Below, in pieces: positions 24,738 through 31,166 of a stretch of 31,166 nucleotides of DNA. Within the stretch, counting starts at the first letter, position 1. Each line of letters starts with the position of its first letter. Source of the stretch: VYFG01 sp964403545. Its GTDB lineage: Bacteria > Pseudomonadota > Gammaproteobacteria > Arenicellales > Poriferihabitantaceae. The translations under genes and the position numbers were made by a program. Location of the stretch: positions 1-31,166 of the forward strand of contig CAYOGN010000255.1 in assembly GCA_964403545.1 (NCBI GenBank), read 5' to 3'. The notes beneath the pieces were generated by a model. The model did no database searches. It had not been told where the DNA came from and saw only the letters and a list, made by a program, of their open reading frames with translations.

Positions 24738-25379
24738 ATGAGCTTCAAATGGAGGAAATTCAACGGTACACCTGTCCTGTTCGGGGTTTTTTGCCTGGTC
24801 ATGGTTGTCATCTATTTTCTATGGAAGCCATCAGTCCCGCCCTCGGAACTTGCCGCTGTGCTGCGCCCCGATTTCAGACAGTTACAACCATTTGAGTTGA
24901 CAGATCACAGCAACAAGCCCTTTGACGAACACAGATTTAAGGGTAAGTGGACTTTTGCTTTTTTTGGCTATACTTCCTGTCCGGATATTTGTCCCGCCAC
25001 ACTTTATGTGCTGAACTCGGTTCAGAGTTTGCTACAAGGCCAGGCGAATAGTGCTGAACCCGAAACCCAGGTACTCTTTGTCTCGGTGGATCCAGCCCGG
25101 GATACCACTGAATTACTGGCCAGTTACGTGCCGTATTTCAATAGTGCATTTATTGGTGCAACGGCACAAAAAGCAGAAATTGACCTGTTTACTCATCAAT
25201 TCGGTGCCGGCTACGAGATCGAACCGGAAACCACTACCGGTCAGTACACAGTCGCCCATACCAGCGCTATATTTCTTGTGGATCCTCTCGGAAGACTTGT
25301 TGCATCCTTCTCCCAACCGCACTACGCGGCAACCATCGCAGCGCAATTCGAAAAAATTCAGGCCTATATTCTTGATTAA
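24738..25379 (+). CDS. SCO1/SenC-family copper chaperone (second copy)
   Basis: The 213-residue protein has an N-terminal membrane anchor (about 13-29) and an SCO domain with the copper motif CPDIC (Cys81, Cys85) and the distal His174 in TVAHTSAIF. This is the standard SCO1 layout, unlike the C-terminally anchored copy on the other strand. It would insert copper into, or reduce thiols of, a CuA or other copper centre at the periplasmic face. It lies between the exported protein gene and the second heme-copper-like gene, which itself appears to lack CuB, so its target may be the CuA subunit of the divergent operon. Confidence 0.9.
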   Translation: MSFKWRKFNGTPVLFGVFCLVMVVIYFLWKPSVPPSELAAVLRPDFRQLQPFELTDHSNKPFDEHRFKGKWTFAFFGYTSCPDICPATLYVLNSVQSLLQGQANSAEPETQVLFVSVDPARDTTELLASYVPYFNSAFIGATAQKAEIDLFTHQFGAGYEIEPETTTGQYTVAHTSAIFLVDPLGRLVASFSQPHYAATIAAQFEKIQAYILD

Positions 25380-25398
25380 GTAGCTATAAAATAGCCCT

Positions 25399-25575
25399 CT
25401 AATTGTCAGATTTCTTCCACTGTCTGTAAGCCCAGATAAAATACGCTGTTATCATTACAATATTCAATACCACACCGATGGCAAAGAATGTAACAGTCGG
25501 GCCATTGTGTCCGACTTCCTGCCCGTCGGCAGTCTGCTCTGATCGTGTTGTAAGTGTATTTTCTTCCTGACTCAT
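25399..25575 (-). CDS. Small single-helix membrane protein
   Basis: The 58-residue protein starts MSQEENTL and has a hydrophilic N-terminal half and one membrane helix (about 30-50) ending in a basic tail (YRQWKKSDN). The frame continues 15 codons upstream of the chosen ATG without an obvious ribosome-binding site. It lies on the opposite strand between the SCO and heme-copper-like genes. Its N-terminus resembles that of the 53-residue protein at the head of the oxidase-like operon (MSQEDN), hinting at a related accessory role. Support is modest because the gene is short and antisense to its neighbours. Confidence 0.45.
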   Translation of the reverse strand: MSQEENTLTTRSEQTADGQEVGHNGPTVTFFAIGVVLNIVMITAYFIWAYRQWKKSDN

Positions 25576-25675
25576 ACAACCGGATTGAACTTTATTGCTA
25601 TTATTATTGCAAGTAAACATCCATCTATTGCTTCAGTCATGTTTTTACCAACCTCTTTAAAGACAGGAGAAACTA

Positions 25676-27028
25676 ATGCCCATTGATCAGTTTTTCCTGC
25701 CTGTTCCGAATAACGATGCGCGCCGTTTGACCATCGGCTGGTTATTGCTGGGACTTTCAGCACTGGTCATCGGCGGTCTGATGACAATTCTTATCGTGCT
25801 TTCACGCACCCCTTTCTTTCACGAAGTAATTCCCTGGGTTGATTTTTTCCGAACAGCGCTGGTGGTTCATGTTGATCTGACTGTGCTGGTCTGGTTTTTG
25901 GCATTTTCCGGTGTTTTCTGGAGTTATAACAACTCTAATCGATGCTCACGATGTGGCTGGACCGCCCTTTTTCTCGCCAGTGCGGGAACCTTGATTATTA
26001 CCATATCCCCATTTACCGGTGAAAGTTACCCGTTAATGAACAATTACGTGCCGGTTTTACAAAGTAAGATATTTTTTATCGGGCTGGCGGTATTCGGTCT
26101 CGGTTTCAGCCTGCTGGTACTGCGTACATTTCTTGCATCATGGGCTATAGGCGACCAGATCAGTGGGGAAGGTGCCCTCCGTTTTGGACTGTTTGTAGCC
26201 GTCATGGCCTCATTTTTCGCCATCGGCGCATTTGTCCTTTCTTATATCGGTATCGACGGTGAGTTCGAAGGCCAGGCATATTATGACCGCCTGTTCTGGG
26301 GCAGTGGTCATATTATCCAGTTCAGCCATACCCAACTGATGTTGGTTGCGTGGTTGTGGTTAGCCAGCGTCAGCGGTGCAGACCTGAGAATATCGCCTCG
26401 TGTTGTGCTGCTACTATTTGTTTTTGGTCTTACTCCGGTTCTGATGGTACCGATAATTTATCTGGTCTTCGATGTCAAATCCGGAGGGCACTTGTTCTGG
26501 TTCATCCAGTTAATGAAGTATGGTGGCGCATTGGCTGCCGTTCCCGTCGGTCTGGCCACAACGGTGTCCATCGTCGGTCGCTGGCATCCCACGCCAGGAT
26601 TTGAAATCGAGCGCAGCGCGCTGCTGTTTTCGGTTCTTTTATTCGGTGTGGGCGGAATTATCGGCTTTATGATCACGGGCAGTAACGTGACCGTTCCGGC
26701 ACACTATCATGGATCTATCGTTGGTGTGACCATTGCATTTATGGGCATGACTTATCATCTGTTACCGAAACTGGGATTCCGCAAAATTACGGCACGTGCG
26801 GCAAGATGGCAACCGGGAATTTACGGAAGTGGCCAACTGATGCATATCATCGGTCTGGCGTGGTCCGGTGGCTATGGGGTTCAACGAAAAACTGCCGGTG
26901 CCGAACAAGGCCTGCAACAGCTTGAGCAAATCGCGGGAATGGCGTTGATGGGCCTGGGTGGACTGATCTCCATTGTGGGTGGCACTATTTTTCTGGTGGT
27001 TGTCTATCTTTCAATTAAATCAAAATAA
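25676..27028 (+). CDS. Heme-copper oxidase subunit I-like protein lacking the CuB His pair
   Basis: The 450-residue polytopic protein has the overall helix pattern of heme-copper subunit I. Low-spin and active-site heme ligands are present (His65; His343 and His345 in VPAHYHGSIVG), as is the first CuB-type His (His212 in GHIIQFSH). The residue four positions on, where O2 reductases have Tyr, is Phe216. At the helix VII position of the conserved His-His pair the sequence reads TPVLMVPIIY, so two CuB ligands are missing; His218 and His272 are the nearest candidates for substitutes. It may be a heme protein without a normal copper site. A good ribosome-binding site (AGGAGA) precedes the ATG. Distant NO reductase-type families are an alternative. 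Confidence 0.75.
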   Translation: MPIDQFFLPVPNNDARRLTIGWLLLGLSALVIGGLMTILIVLSRTPFFHEVIPWVDFFRTALVVHVDLTVLVWFLAFSGVFWSYNNSNRCSRCGWTALFLASAGTLIITISPFTGESYPLMNNYVPVLQSKIFFIGLAVFGLGFSLLVLRTFLASWAIGDQISGEGALRFGLFVAVMASFFAIGAFVLSYIGIDGEFEGQAYYDRLFWGSGHIIQFSHTQLMLVAWLWLASVSGADLRISPRVVLLLFVFGLTPVLMVPIIYLVFDVKSGGHLFWFIQLMKYGGALAAVPVGLATTVSIVGRWHPTPGFEIERSALLFSVLLFGVGGIIGFMITGSNVTVPAHYHGSIVGVTIAFMGMTYHLLPKLGFRKITARAARWQPGIYGSGQLMHIIGLAWSGGYGVQRKTAGAEQGLQQLEQIAGMALMGLGGLISIVGGTIFLVVVYLSIKSK

Positions 27029-27030
27029 AT

Positions 27031-27062
27031 TATATTAAACATATAGTTATTTAATTAATATA
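27031..27062. terminator. AT-rich hairpin between convergent genes (weak terminator)
   Basis: The arms TATATTAA (27031-27038) and TTAATATA (27055-27062) form an 8-bp all-A/T stem with a 16-nt loop between the converging heme-copper-like and HupE-like genes. The stem is weak and the whole gap is AT-rich, so this is a tentative call. Confidence 0.25.
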
Positions 27063-27071
27063 GAAATTAGA

Positions 27072-28244
27072 TTAAGATAAAAAAGTTCGCTCAATAAACC
27101 AGAAAGTTGCGATTAGCGCAATGACCAGTGAAGCGGGTATGGTAATGACTTTTCGATACCAGGGCTGATGACCAAACCATAGCCCTACCGATAAAAAACA
27201 AATCAGTATCACCGCCAACTGCCCAAACTCCACTCCAATGTTGAACGACAGCAGCGCAGTAATAAAGAATGAACTGGCGATCCCTGCCTCGGACAACACA
27301 CCGGCAAATCCGAGACCATGCAACAGGCCGAAACCAAACACAACGAATGGCCGCCATTTCTGCAGTTTTTCAGAAAATATATTTTCAACACAAACATAGA
27401 CGATGGAAGCGGCAATCAATGGCTCAACAATGGCTGGTGAAATCTGAATTACCCCCGTTGCCCCCAGTGCCAGTGTCACCGTATGAGCGACGGTAAAACT
27501 GGTGACCTGGATTAACAATGGTCGCAATCTCGGGCTGAGCAGAAATAGCCCGACCACAAACAAAATATGATCCAGACCCCTGGGCAATATATGACTAAAC
27601 CCAACCACGAGATAATTCCATATCACTTCGCGCGCCGTTAGCTGGAGTTCACCCGACAAGGGAATCTCTTCACTTTGTTCACCGCCCGTCAGAAAGGCAC
27701 TATACCCCTCTTCATCGTCCTGTTCGTCGTCTTTATTTACTCTGATTATATTGGTGCCATTTGCCTCGTCCCAGGACCAGGTTATACCGCCTGACAATAC
27801 CCTGGCAATTGGCACCAACGTAATTCGACTGTCCCGGGAGAGGCTCAGATCTCCGGTTTCTTCAACCTCAAGGATTACCACCCTATGATCAATCCGGCTT
27901 CCATTGGCAGTTTTTACACGGATAGCCGCTAAAAATTCTGCCTCATACCGGGAAAATTCTGCAGACAGCTCTTCAGGCGTCATTTTCCGCAACTGATTGT
28001 AACGTGACGCATTCACAGACTCATCGGTGTCCTGTACCTCAGGATTGATTCCAGCCATCAGCGATTCGAGGTTGAGCTGAATTTCCAGTTCGTAGCCACC
28101 GGATACAAGGTTAAGGTTAACGATGGCAGGTCGTACTTCATGGGCGAAACCGGGCGCCGCGATACAACCCATATAAAGCGGTAATAGCAGGACCAATGGC
28201 AAGAGCAAATGTCTTACCCCCGGTGAGTTCGGCGCTCTTTGCAT
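27072..28244 (-). CDS. HupE/UreJ family membrane protein with N-terminal periplasmic domain
   Basis: The 390-residue protein has a signal peptide (about 12-34, ending GFAHE), a periplasmic domain of about 170 residues with an acidic DDEQDDEE patch, then a C-terminal HupE/UreJ-type membrane domain of about six or seven helices. That domain carries the family's His/Asp motifs: HILPRGLDHILFVVGL, SFTVAHTVTLALG and GLLHGLGFAG. HupE/UreJ proteins are linked to nickel or cobalt uptake, but the large-headed versions are uncharacterised. It is divergent from a DUF4198-like gene, another family tied to metal transport. No hydrogenase or urease gene is in the window, so the metal is unknown. Confidence 0.85.
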   Translation of the reverse strand: MQRAPNSPGVRHLLLPLVLLLPLYMGCIAAPGFAHEVRPAIVNLNLVSGGYELEIQLNLESLMAGINPEVQDTDESVNASRYNQLRKMTPEELSAEFSRYEAEFLAAIRVKTANGSRIDHRVVILEVEETGDLSLSRDSRITLVPIARVLSGGITWSWDEANGTNIIRVNKDDEQDDEEGYSAFLTGGEQSEEIPLSGELQLTAREVIWNYLVVGFSHILPRGLDHILFVVGLFLLSPRLRPLLIQVTSFTVAHTVTLALGATGVIQISPAIVEPLIAASIVYVCVENIFSEKLQKWRPFVVFGFGLLHGLGFAGVLSEAGIASSFFITALLSFNIGVEFGQLAVILICFLSVGLWFGHQPWYRKVITIPASLVIALIATFWFIERTFLS

Positions 28245-28302
28245 CGAATTTAACTCTGGAAACTTTTAAAACACGTATTCATCCACTGGTTGATGCATTC
28301 TG

Positions 28303-28308
28303 TATAAT
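28303..28308 (+). promoter_or_regulatory. Consensus -10 hexamer TATAAT
   Basis: A perfect TATAAT lies in the 131-nt gap between divergent HupE-like and DUF4198-like genes, 67 nt before the ATG at 28376. The matching -35 (CATCCA at 17-bp spacing) is poor, so an activator may be needed. The hexamer is flanked by TGTA and TACA, a short palindrome that might be an operator. Confidence 0.35.
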
Positions 28309-28375
28309 TACACTATCGGCATTGAGGTGCGATAATAACCAGCCACAAAATACGACACTAACTCAAGGCATCGAA

Positions 28376-29233
28376 ATGTCAAGGTTCATCCGCGCTCGTG
28401 GCGGGCAAATAAACGTAATATACCCGCTGGTTTCGATCATATTGTGGTGGATTGCGACAACTCCACTTTCGGCCATCGCTCACGAAGCGTGGATTCAACC
28501 CGTTGAATTTCGAGTTCAAAAAGGTGACCCTGTAAGAGCTCATATACGGGTTGGTCAATTCTATCGCGGCAACAGCCAGGTGTATAACGATGATAAATTT
28601 GTATTACTACAAATAGCCTATGGCGTAGAGCGTGAAAAAATCAACGGTCGACTGGGTGATATACCTGCAATTCGATCCAGCGTTAAACAAAGTGGACTAC
28701 ATTCTCTTGGCTATCAATCCACTGGCACCAGGGTCACTTATGAAACCTGGGAAAAATTTGAAAATTTTGCAAAAAAACAGGGGGTTGAATGGATTCTGCA
28801 AGAGCATCAAAAACGCGGTTATGCTGAAGCGGGATTTGAAGAAACATTTTATCGTTACGCCAAATCACTGTTCGTGGTAGACAAACCCGATGGAGACGAT
28901 GTGATTTTTGGACTACCATTTGAAATTGTCGCCTTGACCAACCCGTACATCGGTACACCTGATCATATCGCGGTACAACTCCTGCTGGCGGGCAAACCGC
29001 ATACCAATGCACAGATTACTGTATTTCGTCGAACCAAGGACGGAAAGGCGGAACGAAATATTTTTTATACTGACCAACAGGGTAGAGCCAGCATTCCAAC
29101 GGAGGCAGGACATCAGTTTCTGTTGAGCACGGTATATATGGAAGCCCGAGAGAAAAAGAAAAATGCATCCCGTTGGCATAGCCATTGGGCTTCCCTGACG
29201 TATGAAATCCCCGCCACCGGTAAAAGTCAGTAA
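28376..29233 (+). CDS. DUF4198-like exported protein, possible metal-uptake component
   Basis: The 285-residue protein has a signal peptide (about 18-35, cleavage near AIA-HE). The mature protein begins HEAWIQPVEFRVQKGDPV, which is typical of DUF4198 proteins (periplasmic, with an N-terminal His and Ig-like domains). The C-terminal part (IGTPDHIAVQLLLAGKPHTNAQITVFRR) is a second beta domain, and the tail has a His-containing RWHSHWASL segment. Family members are associated with nickel or cobalt transport. I chose ATG 28376 because the in-frame extension upstream runs into the divergent gene and lacks a signal peptide. Its stop overlaps that of the YqaA-like gene by 7 nt, tail to tail. Confidence 0.75.
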   Translation: MSRFIRARGGQINVIYPLVSIILWWIATTPLSAIAHEAWIQPVEFRVQKGDPVRAHIRVGQFYRGNSQVYNDDKFVLLQIAYGVEREKINGRLGDIPAIRSSVKQSGLHSLGYQSTGTRVTYETWEKFENFAKKQGVEWILQEHQKRGYAEAGFEETFYRYAKSLFVVDKPDGDDVIFGLPFEIVALTNPYIGTPDHIAVQLLLAGKPHTNAQITVFRRTKDGKAERNIFYTDQQGRASIPTEAGHQFLLSTVYMEAREKKKNASRWHSHWASLTYEIPATGKSQ

Positions 29234-29661
29234 AGCAGCCAGAGCAAGGCGAGATATCGACCTGTCTTACCCAGCGCTATCATCGTTACGCAGGCCCAAA
29301 AGTCCAGCCGCAGATATCCGGCTGCCAGACAAAGCGGATCACCAATTACCGGCATCCACGATAAAAGTAATACCGGTGCCCCCCAGTGACGTACCCGTTG
29401 GAGAGATTTATCATCGATTTTGAACCACTTTTCCAGACGATTGAAAAATTGACTTCCAGACAATCCTTTATACAACAGACAACCAATCCACCAGGTGATG
29501 ATACCGCCAAGAGTATTACCGATGCTGGCGACAACAAGCAGACCCATGAAGGTGTGCCGATTCTCCTGAACCATATAGTAAAGTAACCCTTCTACCCCTC
29601 CGGGCAACAGGGTGGATGCCAACAGGGAACCAAAAAATAACGCCCACAGACCACCGCTCAT
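29227..29661 (-). CDS. YqaA-like VTT/DedA-superfamily membrane protein
   Basis: The 144-residue integral membrane protein opens with the GSLLASTLLPGGVEGLLYYMV segment and contains NTLGGIITWWIG and WMPVIGDPLCLAAGYLRLDF, all characteristic of YqaA/DedA-type (SNARE-associated) proteins. The family includes flippase-like lipid transporters; small YqaA members are uncharacterised. The length is normal for YqaA. It overlaps the DUF4198-like gene by 7 nt at the stop codons. A small membrane protein gene ends 24 nt upstream on the same strand. Confidence 0.85.
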   Translation of the reverse strand: MSGGLWALFFGSLLASTLLPGGVEGLLYYMVQENRHTFMGLLVVASIGNTLGGIITWWIGCLLYKGLSGSQFFNRLEKWFKIDDKSLQRVRHWGAPVLLLSWMPVIGDPLCLAAGYLRLDFWACVTMIALGKTGRYLALLWLLY

Positions 29662-29685
29662 ACTAAATGGTCCAACAAACTAGAA

Positions 29686-29889
29686 TTATTCTGACGCTCC
29701 GGATTGCTCCATCGCGGTATCGAGTTTTTCCTGATACTGATCCAGACTATTGTTTAAATCCATGCGCACCTGATCTGTCTGGCCAATCCCGGAATCTCCA
29801 GGGGTCTTATTGATTGACAGTATCCCGCTGTATCTGATGACAAATAGCAGCAAACCAACAACTGCAATGAGATGTATTAATGATCGCAT
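29686..29889 (-). CDS. Small membrane protein of unknown function
   Basis: The 67-residue protein has one N-terminal hydrophobic segment (about 4-20) and a hydrophilic, probably helical C-terminus (LNNSLDQYQEKLDTAMEQSG). No family is recognised. The chosen ATG lacks an obvious ribosome-binding site, and the frame is open further upstream, but that extension is antisense to the nadE upstream region and not protein-like. It is on the same strand as the YqaA-like gene and divergent from nadE (190 nt apart). Confidence 0.5.
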   Translation of the reverse strand: MRSLIHLIAVVGLLLFVIRYSGILSINKTPGDSGIGQTDQVRMDLNNSLDQYQEKLDTAMEQSGASE

Positions 29890-30079
29890 AAATTCAACCA
29901 GGAAGAAAACTGTGTGTATATTATGGCGCAAACCAATCCGGATTTCAGTTACCGTTTTGTGCCACACATTGCTGAATAAAAAACCTGGTATTCGAAGAAA
30001 TGACTCGCGGTGGATGATTAAAGCTGTTGATAGTATAAAATGGCAACAATACCCGTTAAAACCTTCAACCAACAGGCAA

Positions 30080-30886
30080 ATGAATACCAAAGCAGTAATT
30101 AAATACATCACAGACTGGATGAATAGCTATATTTCCCAATCCGGATCCAGCGGCTTTGTGGTCGGCGTTTCCGGTGGAATTGACTCTGCCGTCACCTCAT
30201 CCCTCGCTGCGAGCACAGGCAAACCCGTACTGTGCCTGGAAATGCCTATCTATCAGGCGGATTCACAGGTTTCCAGGGCACGTGAACATATCAGGCGGTT
30301 GAAATCCGGATATGAAAACGTAAGTTCTACCGTGGTTGACCTCTCTTCTACATTTGATACCTTTATCGCATCTTTACCCCCTGTGGAAGATGAAAAATTA
30401 CGCTTCATGGCCCTGGCCAACAGTCGCGCCAGGTTGCGCATGACAGCACTATATTATTTTGCCGGTATTCATGGCTATCTTGTGGCGGGCACCGGCAACA
30501 AGGTGGAAGATTTCGGAGTCGGATTCTTTACCAAGTATGGTGACGGCGGAGTAGACCTGAGTCCTATTGCAGATCTGATGAAATCCGAAGTTTATGCCGT
30601 AGCCCGGACCATGGGGGTAAGCCGGGATATCCAGATTGCAGCACCTACTGATGGATTGTGGGGCGATGACCGTACCGACGAAGACCAGATTGGAGCGAGT
30701 TATCCCGAACTCGAATGGGCCATGGAATTTGACGCCCGCGATGGGTTGGGAGAGAATGATGAAGTGAATCTTGATCCAGGAAGGAAGAAAGTTCTTGCAA
30801 TATATCGAAAATTGCATCGCGCCAACCAGCATAAAATGGAACCCGTTCCGGTTTGCCACATACCGCAAAATATCAGAAACGGGTAA
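30080..30886 (+). CDS. nadE: NH3-dependent NAD+ synthetase
   Basis: The 268-residue cytoplasmic enzyme has the ATP-pyrophosphatase P-loop SGGIDS (31-36), the GTGNKVEDFGVGFFTKYGDGGVDLSPIADL segment that binds deamido-NAD and activates the adenylate, and KSEVYAVARTMG. It converts deamido-NAD+, ATP and ammonia to NAD+. The length fits the short, ammonia-using class without an amidase domain. The ATG at 30080 (AGG a few bases upstream) was preferred over in-frame upstream codons because homology begins there. The AMP-binding ligase gene follows after 6 nt. Confidence 0.92.
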   Translation: MNTKAVIKYITDWMNSYISQSGSSGFVVGVSGGIDSAVTSSLAASTGKPVLCLEMPIYQADSQVSRAREHIRRLKSGYENVSSTVVDLSSTFDTFIASLPPVEDEKLRFMALANSRARLRMTALYYFAGIHGYLVAGTGNKVEDFGVGFFTKYGDGGVDLSPIADLMKSEVYAVARTMGVSRDIQIAAPTDGLWGDDRTDEDQIGASYPELEWAMEFDARDGLGENDEVNLDPGRKKVLAIYRKLHRANQHKMEPVPVCHIPQNIRNG

Positions 30887-30892
30887 ATTGGT

Positions 30893-31166
30893 ATGTTAAC
30901 GATTTCTGGATTGCTGGGTTACCATGCCCGTTACCGGGGTCAATACCCTGCACTGGAAATTGAAGATCAAAGCTGGAACTTCGAATCCCTTAACAGCGAA
31001 GCCAATGGTCTGGCCAATGCACTGATCGCCAGTGGTCTGAAAAAAGGCGACCGGTTTGCCACCGTACTACCAAACTGTTTTGAATTAATAGTGGCCTATT
31101 GTGCAGCGGCTGTCAGCGGCCTGGTGATTGTCCCCTGTAGCCCGCTACTGCAACAAAGCGGGCTCA
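30893..31166 (+). CDS. AMP-binding acyl-CoA ligase-type enzyme (3' truncated by window)
   Basis: Ninety-one residues are visible before the window edge. The sequence has the N-terminal pattern of the ANL superfamily: WNFESLNSEANGLANALIASGLKKGDRFATVLPNCFELIVAYCAAAVSGLVIVPCSPLL. Such enzymes activate carboxylic acids as acyl-adenylates and usually transfer them to CoA. The substrate and the catalytic motifs lie beyond the window. It begins 6 nt after nadE, so the two may be co-transcribed. Confidence 0.8.
   Translation, partial: MLTISGLLGYHARYRGQYPALEIEDQSWNFESLNSEANGLANALIASGLKKGDRFATVLPNCFELIVAYCAAAVSGLVIVPCSPLLQQSGL

Noticed and set aside
1..31166. CRISPR arrays, tRNA or rRNA genes, insertion sequences, prophage or toxin-antitoxin genes
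   Set aside because: No regularly spaced repeats, cloverleaf-type segments, transposase or integrase motifs were seen on either strand.

Overview
The window looks like chromosomal DNA of a denitrifying gammaproteobacterium, probably marine or sediment-dwelling. I base this on moderate GC, gammaproteobacterial-style nir and oxidase proteins, and FNR/DNR-type boxes. The species cannot be fixed from the sequence. No rRNA, tRNA, transposase, phage gene or CRISPR array was seen.

Region 1 (about 1-10.2 kb) is a heme d1 / nitrite-reduction locus. On the + strand it opens with a truncated NapC/NirT-type multiheme cytochrome fused to an ethylbenzene-dehydrogenase-like heme domain, then a small cupredoxin and a NirN-type cytochrome c/d1 protein. 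A membrane-anchored hemerythrin lies in the opposite direction (3.7-4.3 kb). A long imperfect inverted repeat separates it from nirN, and a perfect FNR/DNR box (4373-4386) separates it from the biosynthetic operon. That operon is nirE-nirC-nirF-nirDL-nirGH-nirJ, tightly packed with overlapping ends, and it encodes conversion of uroporphyrinogen III through siroheme to heme d1. The nitrite reductase gene nirS itself is not in the window and is presumably upstream.

Region 2 (10.3-15.4 kb) holds a DUF420-type membrane protein, a 60-residue membrane protein and a TlpA-like thioredoxin. These are followed by a Tat-exported orphan solute-binding protein next to a membrane-bound class III adenylate cyclase (HAMP-PAS-CHD), which looks like a two-gene sensory module. 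A SEC-C protein (15.6-16.6 kb) lies downstream in the opposite direction.

Region 3 (16.8-23.4 kb, - strand) is a respiratory operon. In order of transcription it contains a 53-residue membrane protein, a CuA-bearing subunit II, a B-family heme-copper subunit I, heme O synthase (CyoE), an SCO protein, a cytochrome b/ferredoxin/MvhD fusion, and a 170-residue membrane-anchored protein. Subunit I has Gln in place of the catalytic cross-linked Tyr. With a second perfect FNR/DNR box upstream (23510-23523), it is a candidate atypical nitric oxide reductase rather than an oxygen reductase.

Region 4 (23.7-27.0 kb, + strand) starts beyond that box with a second hemerythrin (one iron-ligand His replaced by Leu), an unrecognised exported protein, a second SCO protein and a second heme-copper-like subunit I. 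This last protein lacks the CuB His-His pair altogether. A small membrane protein lies on the opposite strand between the last two.

Region 5 (27.1-31.2 kb) contains divergent HupE/UreJ-like and DUF4198-like genes (possible metal transport), a YqaA-like membrane protein, a small membrane protein, NH3-dependent NAD+ synthetase (nadE) and the start of an AMP-binding acyl-CoA ligase-type gene cut by the window edge.

The main point of interest is the 16.8-27.0 kb block. It combines an O2-reductase-like enzyme with a NOR-like active-site change, a degenerate paralogue, two SCO proteins, a cytochrome b-ferredoxin electron-transfer fusion and a hemerythrin, beside a heme d1 locus and under apparent anaerobic/NO control.
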